In this document: one piece after another, positions 14,301 through 20,195 of the stretch
Position numbering within the stretch: position 1 is the stretch's first letter
Layout: every line of letters starts with the position of its first letter
Origin: JAQBDA01 sp041301185
GTDB taxonomy: Bacteria; Chloroflexota; Anaerolineae; Anaerolineales; UBA4823
Assembly: GCA_041301185.1 (NCBI GenBank)
Contig: JBFYSV010000336.1
Span: forward strand, 1-20,195
Length of the DNA stretch: 20,195 bases
Direction of reading: 5' to 3'
Notes under the pieces: generated by a model
The model's database searches: none
Told to the model about the DNA's origin: nothing
What the model saw: the letters and a program-made list of their open reading frames with translations, nothing else
Program-made: the position numbers and the translations under genes

Positions 14301-15466
14301 AGAAAGGTTTGCTGTTCGTTGGGTTGCTGGTTGTCTCCAGCATGGTACTGACAGCTTGTGGAGGAGCAGCAGGAGGGAATACGATCAAAGTAGGCGGGAT
14401 AGGTGAGCTAACTGGTGACATTCCCGCTGTAGGTGCTTCGTTCAAAAACGCCGCCGAGATGGCTGTAGCCGAGATCAATGATGCCGGCGGTCTGGATGTA
14501 TGTGGCGAGAAATACACCATCCAGTTGGTGATCGAGGATAACGCCGGTAAAGCAGATCAATCTGCCTCTGCGGCCCAAAAACTGATCACCCAGGATAACG
14601 TAGTCGCGATCATCGGTCCAAATGCCAGCCGCTACGCCATCCCGGCTTCTGAGATCGCTGAAAGCTCCAAAGTCGTCCTGATCAGCCCGTGGTCCACTAA
14701 CCCCAAGACCACCCTGGACGCCCAAACTGACCAACCGAAAAAGTATGTGTTCCGGGCGGCCTTCATTGACCCATTCCAGGGGCGGGTGGTCGCCAAGTTT
14801 GCCCTGGATAACCTGGGCGCCAAGAACGCAGCAGTGCTCTACGATGTGGCCTCCGATTACAACAAAGGCATCGCCGAGTTCTTCAAGCAGACTTTTGAAG
14901 AAAACGGTGGTACGGTTGTGGCTTTCGAGACCTATACCACGGGCGATAAAGATTTCACCGCCCAGCTTACCAAGATCAAGGAAACCAATCCGGATGTGAT
15001 CTTCCTGCCGAACTACTACAGCGAGGTGCCTTTGCAGATCCAGCAGGCACATCGCCTGGGTATCACTGTTCCCTTCCTGGGCAGTGACTCGTGGGGCAGC
15101 TCTGAGTTGGTTGGGCTGTGTGGCACCGATTGCGAAGGTTACTATTTCAGCACGCATTATGCTGCCGATAACGCCACCCCGGTTGCCAAGAAATTCATCG
15201 ATGCTTACAATGCCAAGTACGGCAATGTCCCTGACGATGTTGCCGCATTGACCTATGACTCATTTGGCTTGCTATGGCAGGCAATCCAGTCGGCCTGCTC
15301 CACAGACCGCCAGGCAATCCGCGATGCTCTGGCTAAAGTTCCCAGCTACGAGGGCGTAACTGGAAACATGCAATTCCAGGAAGGCTCCGGCGATCCGATC
15401 AAGAGCGCCGTGATCCTGCAAGTCAGCGAGGGCAAGTTCGTTTTCTTTGCCAACGCCAATCCTTAG
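14297..15466 (+). CDS. livJ: ABC transporter substrate-binding lipoprotein, branched-chain amino acid type
   Basis: The extracytoplasmic binding component of a Liv (HAAT) uptake system. Residues 1-21 are a lipoprotein signal ending in the lipobox LTAC, so C21 is lipidated. The mature part is a type I periplasmic-binding fold: IKVGGIGELTGDIPAVG with AAEMAVAEINDAGG near the start, VVAIIGPNASRYAIPASEIAE, VVLISPWSTNP, and YDVASDYNKGIAEFFKQTFEENG. The 389 residues fit the family (Peripla_BP_6). Members bind Leu/Ile/Val but also other amino acids, amides or urea, so the ligand is uncertain. AAGGAG lies 6 bases before the ATG. First structural gene of livJHMGF. Confidence 0.9.
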   Translation: MKKGLLFVGLLVVSSMVLTACGGAAGGNTIKVGGIGELTGDIPAVGASFKNAAEMAVAEINDAGGLDVCGEKYTIQLVIEDNAGKADQSASAAQKLITQDNVVAIIGPNASRYAIPASEIAESSKVVLISPWSTNPKTTLDAQTDQPKKYVFRAAFIDPFQGRVVAKFALDNLGAKNAAVLYDVASDYNKGIAEFFKQTFEENGGTVVAFETYTTGDKDFTAQLTKIKETNPDVIFLPNYYSEVPLQIQQAHRLGITVPFLGSDSWGSSELVGLCGTDCEGYYFSTHYAADNATPVAKKFIDAYNAKYGNVPDDVAALTYDSFGLLWQAIQSACSTDRQAIRDALAKVPSYEGVTGNMQFQEGSGDPIKSAVILQVSEGKFVFFANANP

Positions 15467-15481
15467 TTGACGCCCGATCTG

Positions 15482-15528
15482 GCCCTCCCGCAGACCTCAA
15501 GAATCTAAGGGAGGGCTTGGTCTTGAGG
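15482..15528 (+). promoter_or_regulatory. Two interlocking 8-bp stems covering the livH ribosome binding site
   Basis: Stem A pairs GCCCTCCC (15482-15489) with GGGAGGGC (15509-15516). Stem B pairs CCTCAAGA (15495-15502) with TCTTGAGG (15521-15528). Their arms alternate A5'-B5'-A3'-B3', so they either exclude each other or form an H-type pseudoknot. The 3' arm of stem B contains the GAGG that serves as the livH Shine-Dalgarno sequence 8 bases before the ATG. No T-run follows stem A. This is the only real gap in the liv operon and would suit setting binding protein to permease ratio or conditional translation. Confidence 0.5.
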
Positions 15529-15536
15529 GTAGCCAA

Positions 15537-16412
15537 ATGACATATCTGCTCCAGCAAGCGCTAAATGCCCTGCAATTAGGCAGTATCTACGCCCTGATTG
15601 CCCTGGGCTATACCATGGTCTATGGCATCCTGAGGATGATCAACTTTGCTCACGGCGATCTGTTCATGGTGGGTGCTTTCTTTTCCTTCATGATCGCCAC
15701 CTACCTGAAGCTGCCTTTTGTCCCCACCTTGTTGCTGTCAATGATTGGGGTGGGGTTGCTGGGTGTGGGCATCGAGCGTGTCGCTTACAAGCCATTGCGC
15801 GATGCGCCGCGCGTCTCAGCCGTGATCACCGCCCTGGGAGTGGGCATCTTCCTGGAAAATCTAACCCTGGTGTTTTACCCTTATCCGCAACATGTGCCTG
15901 AGCTTCTCCCCAACATCACCTGGACGATCGGCGGGGTGACGATCTCATCTTTGCAGATCATTATCATCCTGCTCTCTGTTGGGCTGATGCTTTTGCTGGA
16001 TTTTATTGTCCGGCGCACAATGGTCGGGATGGCTATGCGGGCTGTCTCCTGGGACAAATCTATTGTGCCCTTAATGGGGGTTCCGATCAATATGGTGATC
16101 TCATTCACCTTTCTGATCGGCACCAGCCTGGGTGCTGCGGCAGGGGTGATGTATAGCCAGGCTTTCCCGGTGATTGACCCCTACATGGGCATCCTGATCG
16201 GTTGGAAGGCGTTCATCTCTGCGGTGGTAGGAGGCATCGGCAACGTGCGCGGCGCCATGATCGGTGGTTTTATCCTGGGGGGAGTAGAGATTATGGTGGC
16301 TGCTTACCTGCCCTCCACCTACCGCGATTTTGTCGCTTTTACCCTGCTACTGGTCTTGCTGATCTTCCGTCCGTACGGAATCCTCGGACGACCTACATCC
16401 CAGAAGGTGTGA
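15537..16412 (+). CDS. livH: Branched-chain amino acid ABC transporter permease LivH
   Basis: One of the two integral membrane subunits forming the translocation channel with LivM. The 291 residues are mostly hydrophobic, with about eight membrane segments. Family marks are LGSIYALIALGYTMVYGILR then MINFAHGDLFMVGA near the N terminus and WKAFISAVVGGIGNVRGAMI near 223-242, the coupling region contacting the ATPases. ATG 15537 follows GAGGG at 15525-15529. The stop is 3 bases before livM. Confidence 0.94.
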   Translation: MTYLLQQALNALQLGSIYALIALGYTMVYGILRMINFAHGDLFMVGAFFSFMIATYLKLPFVPTLLLSMIGVGLLGVGIERVAYKPLRDAPRVSAVITALGVGIFLENLTLVFYPYPQHVPELLPNITWTIGGVTISSLQIIIILLSVGLMLLLDFIVRRTMVGMAMRAVSWDKSIVPLMGVPINMVISFTFLIGTSLGAAAGVMYSQAFPVIDPYMGILIGWKAFISAVVGGIGNVRGAMIGGFILGGVEIMVAAYLPSTYRDFVAFTLLLVLLIFRPYGILGRPTSQKV

Positions 16413-16415
16413 GCC

Positions 16416-17474
16416 ATGTCTGCACAAACAAATCAAAAACCAGGCAGGTTTAACACATGGAAGGCGCGCTGGGACGCGCTAATGAACAACCGCAAGGTCC
16501 TACCCATCTTGTTGCTGGTCGGTTTTGCGCTCTCATTTCTCGTTCCTCGCTTCAATCTGATCAACCCATATGTTCAGCTCATCCTGATGTATGTGGGCAT
16601 CAATATCATCATGACCGCCAGCCTGAACCTGATCAACGGTTACATGGGGGAGTTCTCGGTGGGTCATGCCGGGTTTATGGCAGTAGGAGCGTATATCAGC
16701 GCTTTGCTGACCATGAACGTCTGGCCAGAAAATCTAGTGGTGTGGTTGTTCCCGCTGACAGTCATTCTGGCGGGGATCGGGGCCGCCCTGGCTGGCTTGA
16801 TTGTATCGATCCCATCCTTCCGCACGCGCGGCGACTATCTGGCAATCGTTACCCTGGCGTTTAATATGATTGTAAAATCGGTCATTGAGAACATCGAAGC
16901 CATCGGTGGGCCGCGGGGCATCCCTGGCATTGATAAATTGACAACCATGCCATGGGTTTTCTTTTGGACCGTTTTTGCGCTGTGGGTGATGCGCAATTTT
17001 ATCTATTCAAATTATGGGCGCGGGGTGCTTTCTATCCGCGAGGATGAAATTGCCAGCGACTTGATGAGCGTCAATACTCGCCAGACAAAGGTATTGATCT
17101 TTTTGGTATCTTCGTTCTTCGCCGGGGTAGGCGGGGCATTGTTTGCCCACCTGCTACAGTTCATCAGCCCGAGGGTCTTCGATATCATCAAATCAACCGA
17201 TTTCCTGATTATGGTCTACCTGGGCGGCATCGGATCAATCGCTGGTTCCGTGCTTGGAGCTACCATCTACACGGTACTGTTAGAAGTGCTCCGCCCGCTC
17301 CAGGTCTGGCGTTTTGTTCTGATGCCGTTGATGCTGGTATTTTTGATGCTTTACCGGCCGCGGGGCATTATGGGCCTGCGCGAACTACGCTGGTTTATCC
17401 CTGGCTATGAGTTGCTGGCGATCAGCCGCTGGCGCAAAGCTAAGGAGGTGACCGATGTCGCTCCTACAAGTTGA
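16416..17474 (+). CDS. livM: Branched-chain amino acid ABC transporter permease LivM
   Basis: The second permease of the Liv system. 352 residues with a cytoplasmic N-terminal stretch (about 1-25, basic) and several membrane helices. Family marks are NLINGYMGEFSVGHAGFMAV near 70 and SIREDEIASDLMSVNTRQTK near 205, the cytosolic loop next to the ATPase, then IGSIAGSVLGATIYTVLLE. The last 20 bases overlap livG in another frame. ATG 16416 has AAGGTG upstream. Confidence 0.94.
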   Translation: MSAQTNQKPGRFNTWKARWDALMNNRKVLPILLLVGFALSFLVPRFNLINPYVQLILMYVGINIIMTASLNLINGYMGEFSVGHAGFMAVGAYISALLTMNVWPENLVVWLFPLTVILAGIGAALAGLIVSIPSFRTRGDYLAIVTLAFNMIVKSVIENIEAIGGPRGIPGIDKLTTMPWVFFWTVFALWVMRNFIYSNYGRGVLSIREDEIASDLMSVNTRQTKVLIFLVSSFFAGVGGALFAHLLQFISPRVFDIIKSTDFLIMVYLGGIGSIAGSVLGATIYTVLLEVLRPLQVWRFVLMPLMLVFLMLYRPRGIMGLRELRWFIPGYELLAISRWRKAKEVTDVAPTS

Positions 17475-18225
17475 TAAGGTCACCCATTATTTCGGCGGGC
17501 TGTGCGCCGTATCCGATTTCAACCTGGACCTGGCTGCAGGCGAGCTGGTAGGCATCATCGGTCCGAATGGAGCGGGAAAAACTACCGTCTTTAACCTGAT
17601 CACAGGCGTCTACCGCCCCACGCACGGTAGTATCCGCCTGGATGGCAACGAGCTGGTCGGGAAGCGTCCGAATCAGATCACCGATTTGGGTATTGCCCGC
17701 ACCTTTCAATCGATTCGCCTGTTCAATGACTTAACGGTATTAAACAATGTCCGCATTGCCGCTTATCATCAAGTGGGCTACAATCCGCTTGAAGCCATGC
17801 TCCACATAGGGCGGTTCCAGCGTGAAGAGATGCGTATTATCGACTACGCCATGGATCTTCTGGAATCGTTCAAGATTGATGGCTATGCCGAAGAGCTTGC
17901 CCGCAACCTGCCTTATGGCTTGCAGCGCCGCCTGGAGATCGCTCGCGCTATGGCTACCAAACCCAAACTACTGCTGCTGGACGAGCCGGCTGCGGGAATT
18001 AACGCCAATGAGATCAATCAGCTAATGGATTTCATCCAATGGATCCGCACTGAGTTTGATCTGACGATTCTCCTCATCGAGCACCAGATGCGCCTGGTGA
18101 TGGGTATTTGCGAGCGGCTCAAGGTGCTTGATTTTGGCGCTACCATTGCCGAAGGAATACCCACCGAGATCCAGAGCAATCCCAAGGTGTTGGAGGCTTA
18201 CCTGGGCGAAGGAGTGGAGGAATGA
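17455..18225 (+). CDS. livG: Branched-chain amino acid ABC transporter ATP-binding protein LivG
   Basis: Cytosolic ATPase powering LivHM. 256 residues. Walker A GPNGAGKTT at 36-44, Q-loop Q85, signature LPYGLQRR at 152-159 (the LivG-type replacement of LSGGQ), Walker B LLLLDEP with D176/E177, H-loop H210 in LLIEHQM. ATG 17455 lies inside the livM end and has AAGGAGGTGA, an almost full match to the 16S tail, 4 bases upstream. The stop overlaps the livF ATG by 4 bases (ATGA). Confidence 0.95.
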   Translation: MSLLQVDKVTHYFGGLCAVSDFNLDLAAGELVGIIGPNGAGKTTVFNLITGVYRPTHGSIRLDGNELVGKRPNQITDLGIARTFQSIRLFNDLTVLNNVRIAAYHQVGYNPLEAMLHIGRFQREEMRIIDYAMDLLESFKIDGYAEELARNLPYGLQRRLEIARAMATKPKLLLLDEPAAGINANEINQLMDFIQWIRTEFDLTILLIEHQMRLVMGICERLKVLDFGATIAEGIPTEIQSNPKVLEAYLGEGVEE

Positions 18226-18944
18226 ACCGGGCTGATACCGCCTTGCTGAGCGTTCAAAATCTGACCATCTCTTATGGCAATATTCGTGCAGTCCGGGGGA
18301 TTTCGTTCGAGGTGTACGAGGGAGAGATCGTCTCATTAATTGGAGCCAATGGTGCAGGAAAATCATCCACGCTGCGCGGGATTTCAGGGATCGTGCCCTA
18401 TCAGGGAGTGATCAGCTACCAGGGTCGTGACCTGAGCGGCATCCCTGCTGATCGCATCGTTGGTATGGGAATCGCCCAGGTACCAGAAGGGCGGGGCATC
18501 TTTGGCAATCTGACGGTGCGTGAGAACATGAAGCTGGCTACCTGGCAGCGTAAGGATAAGGTCGAGGTGATCCGTGACTTCGAGCGTGTCTACGAGATTT
18601 TCCCGCGTTTGAAAGAGCGCTTGACCCAGCTGAGCGGAACCCTCTCGGGAGGCGAGCAGCAGATGCTGGCAGTGGGTCGGGCGCTGATGAGCCGGGGCAA
18701 GATCTTGCTCTTAGATGAACCCTCGATGGGGCTGGCGCCAGTCCTGGTCCGAGACATATTCAAGGTTTTGATAGAGATCAACCGCAGCGGCACAACCATC
18801 CTTCTGGTGGAGCAGAATGCCAATATGGCATTGCGGGTGGCTTCGCGGGGCTATGTCCTGGAAACAGGCACAATCACTCTCACCGGATCCGGGAATCAAC
18901 TCCTGGGAGATCCTCGCGTGCGAGAAGCCTATCTGGGGGGGTGA
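18222..18944 (+). CDS. livF: Branched-chain amino acid ABC transporter ATP-binding protein LivF
   Basis: The second ATPase of the Liv pair. 240 residues. Walker A GANGAGKSS at 41-49, Q-loop Q86 (AQVPEGRGIFGNLTV), signature LSGGEQQ at 141-147, Walker B LLLDEPSMGLAP with D165/E166. At the H-loop it reads LLVEQNA, with Gln instead of His, which is usual for LivF. The ATG overlaps the livG stop; the next gene, alr, begins 9 bases after the stop. Confidence 0.95.
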   Translation: MNRADTALLSVQNLTISYGNIRAVRGISFEVYEGEIVSLIGANGAGKSSTLRGISGIVPYQGVISYQGRDLSGIPADRIVGMGIAQVPEGRGIFGNLTVRENMKLATWQRKDKVEVIRDFERVYEIFPRLKERLTQLSGTLSGGEQQMLAVGRALMSRGKILLLDEPSMGLAPVLVRDIFKVLIEINRSGTTILLVEQNANMALRVASRGYVLETGTITLTGSGNQLLGDPRVREAYLGG

Positions 18945-18953
18945 CAGATAACC

Positions 18954-20114
18954 GTGGATCAAGGTCTGCTGGAGGGCGTCGTCACCTGGGCTGAGATCGA
19001 GCTGGATGCGGTTGCCGATAATTTGCGCGCTCTCCAGTGCCATGTAGGGCAGGCGGTTGAGATCATCGCCGTGGTCAAGGCAAATGCCTATGGTCATGGG
19101 GCTGTGCCGGTAGCGCGGGTTGCCCTGGAATCAGGCGCAGCGCGGTTGGCGGTACACCGCGCAACCGAGGGCGTAGAGCTGCGCCAGGCAGGTATTCAAG
19201 CGCCGATCCTGGTTATGGGCTATACGCCGCCAGACGGGGCGCGGCTGGTGGTGGATTATAATCTCACCCCCAGCCTGATCACAATCGAGTTTGCCCAGGC
19301 ACTATCTGCTTACGCCAGCGCGACGGGTATTACCCTGCCCGTGCATGTCAAGGTCGATAGCGGCATGGGGCGTTATGGGCTGATGCCGGGTGAAGTATTG
19401 GATTTCCTCAGCGCCCTGGAACAGTTGCCTGGGGTTTCCTTACAGGGTTTGTTCACCCATTTTGCTACCGCAGACTGGGCTGACCAGACCTATGTGCGCC
19501 AGCAGCTTAGACTGTTCAAGCAGATGGTCCGGGACGTGCGCCAGGCAGGGTTCGAGGTTCCGCTGGTGCATGCTGCCAACAGCGCGGCAACGCTGTACCT
19601 GCCAGAAGCTTACTTTAACGCTGTGCGTCCGGGTCTCGCGTTATACGGGATGCATCCTTCGGATGAGCGGTCGCCTGTATTCGATCTCAAGCCGGCCCTC
19701 ACCCTGAAAAGCACAGTCAGCCGTGTTCGAGATTTGCCTACCGGCACGGGGGTCAGCTATGGGCGAACCTATGTAACCCAAAAGCCCACCCTGGCTGCTC
19801 TGATTCAGGTTGGCTACGGGGATGGTTACCACCGGGCGCTTTCCAACCGGGGTGCAGTGCTTATTCGCGGCCAGCCAGCCCCGATCATCGGGCGGATCTG
19901 TATGGACCAGTTTGTGGTTGATGTCAGCTCGATCCCTGGAGTGCGGCAAGACGATGAAGTGGTAATTATCGGCAGGCAGGCACAGGCTGCCATCTCGGCT
20001 GAGCAGGTTGCAGCCTGGGCGGGGACGATTAATTACGAGGTCACGACCGCGTTGCTCCCACGTGTGGTGCGCGTATACCTTCGCGGCAATCAAGTGGTGC
20101 AGGTAAGCCCTTGA
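18954..20114 (+). CDS. alr: Alanine racemase
   Basis: A PLP enzyme converting L-alanine to D-alanine for peptidoglycan. 386 residues, the usual size. The PLP lysine is K42 in VVKANAYGHG, R140 follows SGMG and parallels the arginine H-bonded to the cofactor phosphate region, and Y269 in GVSYGRTY is the second catalytic base. M318-D319 in GRICMDQF mark the second-subunit entry. Start is GTG 18954 with GGGGGGGTGA upstream; the motif TWAEIELDAVADNL begins at residue 11, so the 10 extra residues may be a short tail or the true start may be later. It lies 9 bases after livF and is probably co-transcribed. A convergent gene ends 7 bases downstream. Confidence 0.95.
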   Translation: MDQGLLEGVVTWAEIELDAVADNLRALQCHVGQAVEIIAVVKANAYGHGAVPVARVALESGAARLAVHRATEGVELRQAGIQAPILVMGYTPPDGARLVVDYNLTPSLITIEFAQALSAYASATGITLPVHVKVDSGMGRYGLMPGEVLDFLSALEQLPGVSLQGLFTHFATADWADQTYVRQQLRLFKQMVRDVRQAGFEVPLVHAANSAATLYLPEAYFNAVRPGLALYGMHPSDERSPVFDLKPALTLKSTVSRVRDLPTGTGVSYGRTYVTQKPTLAALIQVGYGDGYHRALSNRGAVLIRGQPAPIIGRICMDQFVVDVSSIPGVRQDDEVVIIGRQAQAAISAEQVAAWAGTINYEVTTALLPRVVRVYLRGNQVVQVSP

Positions 20115-20121
20115 GCCGGGA

Positions 20122-20195
20122 TCAGCGGAGCAGGTCTTTCCGGATATAAAGCTTCAATTCCTGCTCTCGCTCCAGCACCAGGGCGTAGTTTTCAA
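20122..20195 (-). CDS. C-terminal fragment of an unidentified convergent gene (partial)
   Basis: On the minus strand a frame enters from the right edge and ends at TGA (20124-20122), giving 23 codons: ENYALVLEREQELKLYIRK then DLLR. The Glu/Leu-rich pattern with charged residues at heptad spacing suggests a helix or coiled coil. It ends 7 bases past the alr stop. Too short to identify; the frame may also be open by chance. Confidence 0.4.
   Translation of the reverse strand, partial: ENYALVLEREQELKLYIRKDLLR

Noticed and set aside
17908..17931. Degenerate ABC signature (LPYGLQRR instead of LSGGQ) in LivG as a sign of inactivity
   Set aside because: This form is normal for LivG-type ATPases.
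18810..18815. Missing H-loop histidine in LivF
   Set aside because: Gln at this position (VEQN) is the usual LivF form.
1..20195. tRNA, rRNA, CRISPR or insertion sequence anywhere in the window
   Set aside because: No cloverleaf with a TTCGA-type loop, no regularly spaced direct repeats and no transposase motif were found by eye.

Overview
The window looks like a chromosomal segment of a moderately GC-rich bacterium, most likely a member of the Chloroflexota near the class Anaerolineae. This is an inference from gene style: a membrane-anchored protein with a long Thr/Pro-rich linker, a small lipoprotein with a LamG-like fold, zinc-ribbon/membrane/extracellular architecture, a PAS sensor ending in a DUF4332 helix-hairpin-helix module, and a complete Liv-type ABC operon. 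No ribosomal or marker gene is present to fix the taxonomy. I see no phage genes, transposases, CRISPR arrays, tRNAs or rRNAs.

Layout. (1) 76-3225, minus strand: an acyl-CoA dehydrogenase followed by etfB and etfA, an electron-transfer operon in which the dehydrogenase hands electrons to the flavoprotein EtfAB. (2) 3351-7236, plus strand: a TPR protein whose GTG start lies just after a perfect TATAAT (probably a leaderless message), a LamG-like lipoprotein overlapping mtaB (tRNA methylthiotransferase), then a HIT-family hydrolase. (3) 7267-10586, minus strand: a double-SIS sugar-phosphate enzyme, a SirB1-like transglutaminase-fold/TPR protein, and a membrane-anchored protein with a Thr/Pro linker and a sortase-like C-terminal domain, closely spaced as a likely operon. 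(4) 10587-11237: 651 bases without protein genes, dominated by inverted repeats and a strong intrinsic terminator, best read as a candidate structured RNA gene, then the promoter of the next gene. (5) 11238-12839, plus: a membrane PAS-PAS-DUF4332 protein, sharing a bidirectional terminator with (6) 12911-13990, minus: a triple zinc-ribbon membrane protein. (7) 14137-20114, plus: a strong extended -10 promoter, a possible 26-codon leader ORF, then livJ-livH-livM-livG-livF (branched-chain amino acid or related ABC uptake) and alr (alanine racemase). (8) 20122-20195, minus: the last 23 codons of a convergent gene that leaves the window.

How the genes fit together. The Liv operon is complete: binding lipoprotein, two permeases and two ATPases, with 4- to 20-base overlaps or very short gaps except between livJ and livH. 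That 70-base gap holds two interlocking 8-bp inverted repeats, one covering the livH ribosome binding site. alr follows livF by 9 bases and is probably co-transcribed. The most interesting unexplained signals are the structured intergenic region at 10734-11036, the leader ORF that overlaps the livJ start, the interlocking stems before livH, the sortase-like domain lacking an obvious catalytic arginine, and the PAS-PAS-DUF4332 sensor with no recognisable signalling output.
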